Positions 43,201 to 56,594 of a DNA stretch of 64,000 nucleotides are shown piece by piece. The notes below the pieces were generated by a model. That model had not been told where the DNA came from. It searched no databases and saw only the letters and a program-made list of their open reading frames with translations. Both the position numbers and the translations under genes were made by a program. Position 1 is the first letter of the stretch. Every line of letters starts with the position of its first letter. This DNA is from Meghimatium bilineatum (lineage: Eukaryota; Mollusca; Gastropoda; Stylommatophora; Philomycidae): contig CM067322.1 in NCBI GenBank assembly GCA_034231615.1, forward strand, positions 61,457,032 to 61,521,031. Reading direction: 5' to 3'.

Positions 43201-46200
43201 TGTTGGTTGATAACCTTTCTTTTGATTCCTATATGCTGCTTGATTTTAACCTCCAAGCATCACTCCTAGGTTCTGCATTGTCCATAATCACAGAAAAAGA
43301 AACATACACTACATCCTCCAATTGGCCGTACTCCTTTATTGCATTCAAAGTACTAGCACAGTCCATTAACTAATTATCACTGTAACAGCATTGACAATTC
43401 TGTTCTTGTATTTCCCATAGCACACATGTGATTAGGCAAAAAAGTTAAAGTAACTCTCAGCACAGATTTTGTCATAGACTCCAGGCAGTGTGTGTTTTTC
43501 TAAGCATACTAATAGAATCATTCAGAAAACATCTGTAACACTCTACATATCTAGCCATTCCATTGCGCTGGTTACCATTGCCATACTAAAAGTAGTTGTA
43601 CATAAAACATCACTTTCCTCTTGAATAGACTTTCTTCTACATCAAGCTATAAATTCCCATGCCCTGTGCATGTACCAAACCACCAACCCATTGCAAATGA
43701 TAAGCACATCTGAAAAATGTTCATTGATCAGTCTGAATTTCTGAATTTGACTGCACTGAAATATTATTGTCATTTTTCCTGAAAAGTGTGATAAGCACTT
43801 GAACTGAAACTTTAAATTTGATAAGCTTACATTTCCATTATTCTCTGTGTTCATGTACCCCTTTTGTGAATGCAAACTTTATAGCCTTCTCTGTTCTATG
43901 AAGTCATGACTCTCCCATTGTTAGTTTCCTTTGATTCTCCCAATAGCATATATGTTGGATGATTCTTGTCCTCACTGATACACAGTTATGAACAAGCACT
44001 CTGCTCTATGCATTATAGTTTGATCTTCCTGTTCACAGTTTAACATGTCTACACAGCAAGTCCAGTTTTCTTGATAAATGCTGCTGTGTTTGGAAGCTCA
44101 GTGCTCCCATACAGCTTTCTGTGGATATCCGTCTTTGTGGGCCTGTGCTCCTTCTTTAACTAGTTTAGTGTAATGCAGTCTTGCAGGATAAATTCTGCTG
44201 TCTGTGCTGCCTGCCCACATGGACACAGGTGATGGAACAAGTCTTAGTTTATTTAAGTGACTGTTTAGTCTGTTGTGTCCTGTCCTCATGCGAAAAATCA
44301 TAACTTTTTCAGCTCTGTCAAGATAGTGGTAGTTGTCTTTTGGGTGGTCAATTTTCCTAATATCTTTGATGAGGGCCCTCTTTTCTTGGAAAGTGATTTC
44401 TTGGTCTTTTTGTTCCTGTGTTGCTCCATCTTTAGCTAGCATATTCACCCTGAAGTTCACACGACAGAGGATGACGTTCGTGAACTATTTCAGAATTCAG
44501 ATAGTGATTCTGACTTTGAAGAGTGTGAATGATTTTTGGTACCTGTAAGTATATTCTTGTGTTACTGGTAGGCCTATATGACTATTCTGCATTACTGTTT
44601 TGGGGTTTCTATAATGATAAAAAAAAATTATTAATGTGCTCGTATATAAGCTCTACATCAATAGCGGAAAAAATCCAAAAATTCATAGCTTATTATTTGA
44701 AAAAATATGGTAGTTTCAGCCACTATTGGCTGGACATCAGCCAACTAATGTTGGACTAAGCCTCATCTCCATTTCAAGGAGTTGGCCCTGATGGGGATTA
44801 TAGTTTGATAGTCCATCAAGTAGTGGATCACCATTTCTATCTCTGGGGCATAAAATCGTTTTGGATATTTTCTAGTCAATTATTTTGTGTTGGACTAAGG
44901 GTCAGATTGGCCAGGGAAGACTAATACTTAAAGAACAAACCCTTGATTAAAAAAAAAAAATCCTGAATAGTAATGAGCAATGATTCTGCAGTGTTAAAAT
45001 AGTAATAAAGTATAAGAAGTCATTCAAAAGATAATATCAGCCAGTACATCTCTTTAGAGCTCTTAGTATTGTATAATTTACATATTCATTGAAAGAGACC
45101 AGTACTTGGGGCAGATTTCTCCTATTTTCAAAAACAAATATGTGATCATGAACACCAAAGCTGCACTATATAAAACGATCATCATACCATCACAATGCTA
45201 CCAATGTCAAACATGGATACTAACAACAAAATCCAAAAGAAAATTTGTTACAGGAGATGTACAATGGGTTGTCACTGTGACATGAGAAAAAAAAAAGACT
45301 TGTCTACTTAGAATCCTCGGAGTAACAATGAGAAACAGAATCAGAAACGAAAACATCAGAAGACTAACAAACAATATCTAATGCCAGTTCTGGATTACAT
45401 CAGAAGACAACAGATGAAGTGGTTTTTGCATTCTTCCACACTACCATCAGACAGTGCCCTCTAAAAGCATTATTATACAGACACGATGGATACAAAGCAT
45501 GGGGTAGACCTTGCAAACAATGGCGTACAGAAATTAAAGTAAATGAAAACAAACATATATGAAGCACACAAAAAAGCCATCTTCAGAAAACTCTTCTACT
45601 GCTGACGCTACAGCTAATGGTGAAATGTTGTCAAAATGGTGGTAACTATTTATCATATCCTTAAGAATAACTCTGCAGCTAAGGTTAATATTTATACTAA
45701 GACGGTTATAGGTTATCGAGTAGATAACAGCACATTGTAACATCCTTGAAAATGAAGTAGCAGACAAACTCAATAAAAAAGGTGGGGCACTGCAGCAGTG
45801 TGACATAGAAACAATGTATAAGGTAGCCACATCAATATTTAACCTTTAGCACTCTGTGTTTACAATTACGTAATTTCTCTCGTGCCGCTGAATTAATTTT
45901 TGGAAATGTTGCATAATAATTGGTGGCTGTTTGAAATCGTGATAACTTTGTTGTTGTTAGAGATATTTAAATAATTTTTGCACATATAAATAAAGAATTG
46001 AATTTTGCATATATAGGTGTAGGTTTTGTTTGTGTGTGTGTGTGTGTGATATGAGACATGTAAGACAGTCTCAAAGACGTTTCTCCACAAAACCCCAGCA
46101 AATTTTGACCTTTAAAACAATAATATAATTGTACGAACTTTCCGATATTGTTTTGAAAATATTCTGGAGTGGAAACAGTCAACATAGATCGAATCTCATG

Positions 46201-49200
46201 CTATTTGCTGTCATATTTGTTGTAATTTCAGGGATTAAAAGGATTAAACCTACAGGTATGTCTTAAAATCCTTCTATAAACCTAGATCTAGTCCAGAAAT
46301 GTAATGTTCGAACTTGGTTGATGTTTTAATATCAAATTAGATAAAACAGCGTGGTGTAACGGATATTTGAGTGTGGAAATAACTATCTCTCCATAAATAA
46401 TCATCTGAATCACAATCTATAATGAAATTTTAATGAAAATTCTATAAAATAAAAGTCTGTAAAACCAAATTCACCATCATGGCAATGCTTTTGTTTGAAA
46501 TTGTCAATATATTGCGAAAATATCGATATTTAAATGACATTTATACATGGTTGCCACTAACACTGCAGGAAAAGGTAGTCATTTGAATAAAATACCAGAT
46601 TTATTAAATCTGGTAAAAAAATTATTAAAATTGGGGATTTTTAATTAATTGAAGTGTACCTAGTAACGGCGGTCTACGTAAGCAAATATGCTTGCCACTC
46701 GCTAACAAGAGAAGGGGAAATGGTGGTGAATATAGCTGCCACACACGTGCTAAACGTTAAAACCACCTGCAAATTAAAGGGGAAATTACTACTCAGTTCA
46801 AAGAGAAAATTATACCTACTATTAGCTCATGTGGTCATGAATAATATATCTTGGGCTTGAGGAGCTGTCCATAAATTATATCAACTATTGGGGGGGGGGA
46901 ATGGGTCTGAAAAAGTTTGATGGTTGTTGACAATAGGAAGGGGTTTTCATAAAAGTTGATGTCAGCACTTTATTCTACACCAATTAAATTGCTTGAATTA
47001 TGTTTATTTCTTAAAATTCAGAAAAAATATGTATTTTTTATACTTTTCTGCACAAATTAATGTGTGTGGAGGGATTATTTTGACATAATTAAGCAAGGGG
47101 TCACTGAATTATTGATAGTTATTGACTGTTGACAAGAGGGTGGTAGGTAAAGAGGTAAAAAATTACTGATAGATTATAGACAGCCCCTAATATCTCTTAA
47201 TATATTCTCAGTTAATTGTGTCCATGATGTTCACAATGGTGGAGTGGTGCTTGAAGATGCCAGTGCCATTATTGACAGAAACCACAGACACTGACAAGAG
47301 CTGTGTTTACAAAGTATTCAGGGTATGAACATTGTCTTAACATTTTATATCATGTTCTACTGACATTACTTACAATTGCTTAAATTGTCTTTTTGAGCAA
47401 TAGAGAGAAAACCTCTAGCAAATGTTATGTAGCTAGAAGAGAGTGGTGCGATTGTTCAAAAGGAATTGAAGTATCAGATGGTATATTCTCAGTGGGTAGC
47501 GCGGTTATTGACTGAACACCATAAGGAAGAACGGATAGAGTGGAGTTTGAACTATCTGCAGCAATATATAATATCTACATATGACTACCATGAAATAAGC
47601 ACATGGCTGTGGACTGTACAGAAAGAGCATGATAAGTTTAATGTGTCACATATCCAAAAATACTACTCAAGATAATACATGAACGAATTAAAAACAAGAT
47701 AGACATCGAAGTACGTAAAAAACAGGTTTGGTTTAGGGAAAACAAAGACAATAGAGAAGGTATACTCAGTATCATACTATTGATAGATAGTGAATTCTTA
47801 GCAACATTTGTAGACTTAACTAAAGCATTCGATACCGTTAACAGAGAAGGACTGTGGAAGGTGCTTACAAAGTTCGGATGTCCCCCAAAACTTGTCACTG
47901 TGATACAACAATTTCATGACGGTATGATGGCTAGTGTTATCTGTGATGGAGGAGTATCTCCTGCATTCCCTGTCACAAATGGTGTAAAGCAGGGTTGTGT
48001 GCTGGCCCCTACTCTTTTCAGCCTGTTATTTACGGCCATGCTAACGGAAGCACACCATAGTAATGAAACAGCTGGCATAATGATACATTAAAGAACAGAT
48101 GGTGGTCTTTTCAATTTATGTCGACTAAAAGAAAAAACGAAAACTAAATCTAGTACTGTTAGAGAATTACTTTATGCTGATGACTGTGCATTGTATGCTG
48201 ACTCTGTCATAAACATGCAGAGGACCATAGACTGCTTCTCACAGGCCTGCAACAACTTTGGTCTCACTATTAACACCAAAAAAAAACAGAAGTCATGCAC
48301 CAAGCAACATCAAATAGCCAAGATACTTCTACTTCCATCATCGTCAATCAGGAAAAACTGCAGGTAGTAAACAATTTTACTTACCTTGGAAGCACTCTCA
48401 CTCGCGATGTCAACATTGATGTGGAAATTAACAATAGACTGGCAAAAGCTAGTGCTGTATTTGGCAGATTACGCAACAATGTATGGGACAGAAGAGGTAT
48501 AAGAACAACCACCAAACTTCAAGTATATCATGCTGCTGTTATACCAACCCTACTATGCGCTTGTGAAACGTGGACAGTGTATGCTAGACATGCAAGAAAA
48601 TTAAATCATTTCCATCTTACCTGCCTACGTAAATTGCTAAACATCCATTGGTGGGATAAAGTACCAGACTACGAGGTCTTGGAAAAATCAACCTCAATAA
48701 GCATCCACACAATACTTATGAAGGAGCAAGCACGCAGGGCAGGCCATCTTGTGCGTATGGAGAACTTGCGTTTGCCAAAACAAATATATTATGGAGCACT
48801 CAAGGCAGGATTTCGAAAAGCTGGTGGACAGAAAAAGCGCTTTAAAGACACGCTCAAGTCATCACTGAAACATCTTAACATTGACGTAGACGCTTGGGAG
48901 AGCCTCGCTCAGGATAGAACAGCATGGCGTTACAGCATTAGAACGGGAGCACTAGCGGTGGAAAAGTCCAGACAAGATATTGCAAGACAGAAGCAGACAC
49001 GTAGAAAAGAAAAAACATATCAACCTCACACACATACCCTCTATTGTTGTCAATTCTGTAAAAGAACATTTTGTGCGCGCATTGGGCTTGTTAGCCATTT
49101 AAAAACGCACTATTAACTTTTATTTTTATTATTTATTGTTATTATTATTATGGTTGAGTTTTTGGTCATCGTCGATTACGACGGACGAACATCATCATTG

Positions 49201-52200
49201 ATAGATAAATATATAGAAGTCAAAAAAAAGTTTGTATATTTGCTTCATAGACTACAGCAAGGCCTTTGACAGAGTCCAACATGAAAAATTAACTGAATGT
49301 CTTCAAGAAATATGCATAGATGGGAAAAACATCAGACTGATTAGAAATATATATTATGAACAAACTGGGCATCAATAAAGTTAAAACAGCTATTCACCAC
49401 ACTGAATAGCGTTCTGAAAAAGAGGGGTAAGACAAGGATGTATTTTATCACCCAGCCTATTTAACATCTGCACAGAGAACTTTTTTTAAACATGTGATGG
49501 AATGCCAGGACTGAATATCAGTGGGAAAATAAAGAACTAAAGCATTTTCTTTTGCTAATAGACATTCTACATTGAGTGTACAGTGATAATAGACAAAGAT
49601 TATGCATAGTGTGTGGTTTCTCATGCAATAGGTCTGAACTCCTGGACCTGTGGCTCATCAGACTAGTTACCATGCAGCAGTAAGTCATGCATATATAGAT
49701 GACATGCATATATAGTTAGATTTTCATGTTATGAAGCTCGTACATCACTTCATGTGCAGTTATGTTTTTATGCTCTAGGATTCTTCTTCTGAAAGCATTG
49801 CAATTTTACTAATGTTGCAATGTTCTGGGTATGAAAAAAAGATCTTGAGAAACCTCTCTATTGCATAAAAGAATACAATAGTTGTATTTCTCATAATTCC
49901 AAGAAATATATAATTACAATAGGTTTGTATGATATATTTTTAGTGTATCTAAATAACATCATTTGTTACAGAAGCTTTGTAATGATATGGCTACTCTTAT
50001 CTTTCAGGTTCTGCATTCTGCAGTGACTGGACATAGTTCTTCTTCTTTGACCAGAATCAGCAAATCTTTATCAGATTTTCTCCTTGACACAGACTTCACA
50101 AATATCTGGGAGTCTCAAACTGGAGCTTCAGTGTCACAGCCTCGACCATTCAGTGCTGATGCTACTCTGTCTGACAATATCAGTGATTCAGGAAAGATGT
50201 CATCAGCACAGCAGATAGAACATGGTCGCAAATCTGAAACTGACATTGTTAAGCTGGCGGCAAGAGCTGTAAGTATTGTTGTTAAATATTTCACATTTTT
50301 ATTAGCAAAATAATATCTTGTGGCTTATGTCTTGTGGTATATAATCAGTTAAACAGAAATCAAAAGACACAAACAAGTCAATAACTTGCAGATCCACCAT
50401 ATTTAATGAAATAATGATTTGATGATGTACCAGATTATATCATCATGACCTATCATATGACCCACCACCTGACATTGTGACATAGCACATCAATGTGACT
50501 TAGAGTAAGTAATCAGATCATTGATAAACAGGTTGAACTTTTGATTTAATTAATTCTGTTCTTGTTTTTACATTCCTGATTACCTGATGAAATATTTTTG
50601 TTTTGAATATCTTCTTCTTCAGCGTTCATTCTCAAACTCCCACAGGATTTCTCTTGTAGTAGGACAATGGTCCTACAAGATTTCCAGTTGAATGTAGTCC
50701 AGAGAATGGAAATGCGTTGTGTTGCCGTTTTATTTGCGCCAATGGCCCAACACATCCGTCTTCGGCGGAGTTTTGAATATAACATATTGTTCTATTTTAC
50801 TGGTGCTTTCTTTTATTGCCCTTTATCTTCTTATTGATGATTGAATGAATGATAATTAGTCCTCATATTGCAGATTGCCAATTTAATTGTGATTGCCTAT
50901 TCTCTTGTTGAATGTTAAATTTGGTTGTTGTTGCTACTTCAGTGTTGACAACCATTTCTATACCATAAATAAAACTTTCTAAATGAAGAGATACAGCTGA
51001 AGTCAGATGTGTCTGGCCATTGCCACAAATAAAATGGTGGCACAATACATATCTGTTCTCTGGAAATATGGCAGGACCATTGTCCTACTACAAGAGAGTT
51101 CCAGCAGGAGTCTGAGAAAGAATACTAAAAACATATCACGCTTGGAAATTAAAGCATAAACTTATTTTTTCCAGCTAATGACTCATCTGGTCAATCACAT
51201 GTCCCATTTCCCCATGGGTTCAGGTGCAGCAAGATTACATACAACTGTCCAAGAACACCATGACTTGCCTGAATATATTGAAGAGGACCTGAGACCAGAA
51301 ATTTTCAATGCACCTAATGTACAGGTATGTCACTGAGAGAAATGAACTACACATTAAGTTAAAATATGAGCTCTACCAAAATAAGATATATAACAGGCTA
51401 GTTTGGACAATGTATTAACAGACATATATACAAAACAAAGATTACATGAACAAATAAATATACACACAATCAGGGACAATGTGTTAACCTTTAGGCCCCT
51501 ACGGTCGCAACATTGCGCCTTGCGTGTGCATCCCGTAGTGCCTGTGGTCGCAATCACGCAACATACGATATCACTCAATTCCCGAGTACGTAACTTCACG
51601 AAGTTAAAGCTTATATGACGTAGAATTCCCGCAACACGAAGCTAGGAATACGTCACAGTTTAAAGGTCAAATTCCTTTACTTATTACGATTGTAAGAGAG
51701 AGAAAGCCGGTTGAATTTGTCAACGCATTTCTAGAGCGACTTTAGCCATTTTCGGCCGTATTTTACTATCAAATTGAGTACCGCGTGGCATGGGTAAGTG
51801 ATCGTGACTACATGTTCTAATTGTTGTTTTTTGTGTTTAATATGTTGTTATTTGATAAGAATGTGTGTGTATTCATTAAAAAGCACAAAAATAATATGTA
51901 TCAGGGGTGACACGTGTGTGCATGGACAATAATTACGCTGCGTGTCGGCATAGACCTAGTGTTGACCGGACGGACGTTATATGCAATTTCTTCACGTTTT
52001 ATTAGTCTTTTTAGTTCATATTATATTAGTTTTGATATAAAACAATACATATACAATAAGTATAGGTATTTATGATGATTTTATCAATGTTGCCACACAT
52101 TGCTCATGTATTAGGGTCGTCACGAAGATATATTTGCGATTTTGAAAATGACGTTTTGCGTTTTTCGCCAGAATTTTCAACTTCAAAACATGCTCACAAC

Positions 52201-55200
52201 TGTCATATCACACATACAACAACAAAAAAAACACGATAATATTCACTATTCACTCCTTTATTTAGATGTGCAAAAATTATTTTGATATCTTTTAAAACAA
52301 AAAAGTTATGACGTTTTCAAAACACCCACCATCAATAACGCAAATTTTCCAAAAAATAAGTCAGGCCCTGGGGGAAGTTTTGTAATTTTAAGCCAGGGCT
52401 CTAAAGGTTAACAGATATATTATGCAGAAGCAGGGAAAATATATTAATGACACATGGGTTGGAGAAGGAAAATACAGCAAGAAAGGGAACTGGCAACCCC
52501 ACCTAATACATACCTGTCAACTGCCCGTAAATTCCCGTAATTTTTACGGTTTCTTCCAAGCTGTACGGTTTTACGGGCATACACCAACATTTACGGGTTT
52601 TTACGTGAATTTCTGCAGTCCTGTACGTTTTGAGTTTTTTTTTACTAAATTTAGTGGTGACACTGATATTTTTGTATATATTTTAGTGGCAACAGTGATT
52701 TGTGCGCAATAGTGTCCTATGCAGGTTTTATTTGATCTGGTCTTGGGGCGAAGTATTGTTGGAAACAATGCTTTTAACACACTACCAGTACTTTAATTAT
52801 TCTCTGTGCTGGGAACGTTGTCTTTATACCGAACTTAGGGAATTTTTGTCCACGTGCATTGACAGTGTTACTCAGTGTATCTACAGTACACAAATACTAG
52901 TAACAGTTACACATGTATTCTGTTCTAGGCCTACTATATACATCGTTTAATTTATATTGTATGTTTTTGTTTGCCCCCTAGACCTAGGTAGTGTAGGTAG
53001 GCCTATAGTTAAATAATAGAATGTTATTTGTTTATGTAGGCTGAAATCTGAACTTAAGACTTATCTTAAACTAATATTTTATGTTATGTTATGTTTCTTT
53101 TTAGGAATTACAAACGGAAAATGATGCCGCTGACTGAAAATTAAGCCGTCGCTGCTATAGATGCACGATCGCTTCCGATCACAGATGCACAATCTCCACG
53201 AGTCATAGTTGTACGGTCTGCCGTTAATACATGCACAATCTCTGCTATTCACAGATGCAGGATCTCTGCTATTCATAGATGCACGATCCCTGCCGGTTAT
53301 AGCTGCACAATCTCCACGGGTCATAGTTGTACGACCTCCGCCGATAGCCGAGCACAATCTCCGCTATTCATAGATGCACGATCTCCGCTATTCATAGATG
53401 CACGATCCCTGCCGGTTATAGCTGCACAATCTCCACAGGTCATAGTTGTACGTTCTCTGCTATTCATAGATGCTTGATCTCCGCCAGTCATAGATGCACA
53501 TTCTCCGCTGTTCATAGATGCACATTCTCCGCCGGTCATAGATGCATGATCAATGCCGGTCATAGTTACACGATCTCTGCCGGTCATAGATGCATGATTA
53601 CTGCCGGTCATAGTGGTACGATCTCCGCTGATGTGCGCTATTCATGGATAGTTGAAATTATTGTCGAAAGCTCTATAGAGCACTCCAACAAGTTGTTATA
53701 GTTTCAAACGGATCTAAGCATCCATTCTTTGTATTAATTTTTTTTTCATCATATTTCTTTTTATCGTATTAAAGGTACATAGGCATAGTCTTTGTGCTCT
53801 ATCATTTTCCCACACTATGGCTGTCTATGTTAAACAAAGGCAAACTACCTGTAAAAAAACCTGAATGACCCTTTTTTATTTTGTTTTTTTAAACGGATGG
53901 AGCCCCCCTCACCATTGTGTATGGTTTTACTGTTTTTTATGCTCAATTATGGTTTTTCATAACTTTTTTTTTATGGTTTTCAGTCTCAACATGTTGACAG
54001 GTATGCTAATAGTTACTATGGCTTAGTACTTGAAGAGTTATCTTCATCCCCAACGGCAGTTTGTTGCCATGGTACCTACCTTTACACCAAATACAAATTA
54101 CATAACTTCCCCCTTGCATGCAGTATTGTTTTTTGACTATTGCGTAATGAAGATGAAAAAATACAACAATAAACAAAGTTTCTTAAATGACTCACTCGTG
54201 TGCTATTGTCCGACTGATTACTTTAAGAAATACCGTTACCATTCAAACTTCTTATGATATTTCATAACCAAACTAACATGCTCATATAATTGTCTGTGAA
54301 AATAAGCTACATTAATGCTAAGTGTTGCCACTCTTTTCATGGTAGAAAAAGCTAAATATAAACTTTTTATCGTAGTTACAAAATTGCTCAGCGCAGGTCG
54401 CAATTCTGCTCCCACAGCAGAAGTTCGATGGAGGTGGAAGTGGGTTTTTATGTGCACTGACAGCACTTTAAAGGTTAAACACTCTGAAATTTCTCTTATC
54501 TGTCGTAATCATGGGAGGCCATTTGCCGTGTTACTAGTAACCATACCTTCATTACTAGTTTTCTCCTATTGTTATATTTTTAGTTATTCTGCCAAAAAAA
54601 TCTCAGCTTTCTTGTTATAATATTGTTTAGAAGCCAACCATCTTCCACATTTAATGAACTTAAGTCTTCATGATCAGTCTTTTTTCTGTCTATAGAGAGA
54701 ATGTAAATACACACAAACTGTGAGTCTGTGTTGCCATCTTGGTACAACATGAGGTCATGACCTATTACCAGTGGCGTAGCATGGGTCAATGGTGCCCGGG
54801 GCGGAATCATAATTTTCCGCCCTTGTGACATTACAAAATGTCAGTGATTGTGAAAGACTGGACGAAAATATATTTGCCGCTCTCCCGATGATGCCACCAG
54901 GGTCGGTCCGCACCTCCACCCTCCCTCGCTTCGCCACTGCTATTGCTTCCAGCACATATATTTATATATGGTTAGTTAGTTAGTTACTGATCCAGCGGTC
55001 CGTGGGCCTTTGACCCCAAACAATAGTGCTAGGATGTCTGTGGTGGATTTTCAACCCGCCCCAGGCCAGAGCTAGAAAATAACTATTACTCCTCCTGGAA
55101 GGTAGGTTTCTAACTAGCAGTGCTTCTAGCCACTTGGAGCCAAGATAAGGTTCACTGTTCTCATTCCCCACCACCAATTACCTACTGGTTATGCCGAACT

Positions 55201-56554
55201 TTTCTATAGCTCCAAGCTTTAGAAGGCAAAAAGCCTGTCACATCCTGAGTCTCTGTGCCTTTATGATGCGCCTCAGCCATAGGAAAACAGAGTATCCAGT
55301 CTCCCATTCTCCAGAGCTGCATAGTAAATCACTGGCTCCTTCCGAAACCACAGAGGATGCATGCATATATTCAAATTAAAAATTTAAAAACCCACAAAAA
55401 AGCATAAAAGCTTAATTATATAGATGATATGCTACCAAGCTTCCATAAGAGAGCATCAATATAATGGCATGTCATCTAAAGTTTTCTGTTGCATGAGTGG
55501 TTTGTCTAGTGGGCCATCAGTGAGACCCACAGACATTTCACATGCGGTATATTTATATATAGAACCTGCAATTACTAGCCTCAGCTCCCATTTACTTTGA
55601 AAACAAACAACAAATAATATTTCATGTGTATTCAATATTCTTACTTCTGTTTTTCCAGTTTTTTGTATTGAATCATCGGTGCCTGATCTCTTTCATAGAG
55701 CTCCCAGCAGTGGTAAGTGTTAATTTTGCACTCGTCATATGCTGTGAATGTGTTCTTGATAAAAGTATATTGCTCAAAACATCGATTTACGTGTTTCCAG
55801 TGATTAGCAAAACTTCATCACCCTGTTTAATGGCCTGTAGGATTTAAGTTTTGCTACACTTATTACCTATTAAGTCTTAATTATCTGATGTGATCTATGC
55901 ATAATTGGGGTGGGTGAAGTTATTCTTCAGCAAATAAAACAGGGATGAAAAATGTGTATGATATACATATAAATCAGATGAAATCACATGTATTCCATTA
56001 AAAATATAATACAGTATTTTATCAATCTTGAAATAAAACTTTATGAAAATATTAACAATTGTATATGCTGTATTAATATCCAGTTAAATAAAGCTGTCAG
56101 TTCTCAATTATTCTTTACTGTTGTCAATTGTGATCCACACAAGTTCACACTCTGGTCATACTTTAAAAATTCCATTTAATTTTCAGGATGCACCTGGTGG
56201 AGGTGTGACTGCAGGATTAATGACTGCTCGAACTGTTTGTCGTATAATAGTTAGAGATATATGTGGCAAGTACTGCTGGGAAAATTCAGTGCTGTACAGT
56301 CCTCCCTGGTGTACAAAAGGGTCATCGCGGCACAGTAAGTTGTAGATGTATAAACTCTGTAAGACATGTCTATTTTATCATCATGTATGTAAATTATACC
56401 TATCTTCCAATTTCAATTAACTGGACACCATATATAAAACACAACATGAACCCAGGAATACATGCATGTACTACACAATGGATCAAAGGGCATGGGTCAC
56501 TAGATCAGCAAACGATCAACCATAATTAATTATTATTGTTCTTGTTATTTTTAT

Positions 56555-56594
<40 letters not shown>

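Noticed and set aside
53079-53701. ORFs on both strands encoding 8-residue repeats (for example SMTGRDRA)
   Set aside because: Produced by the 24-bp minisatellite inside a transposon. The frame is open on both strands because the period is a multiple of three.
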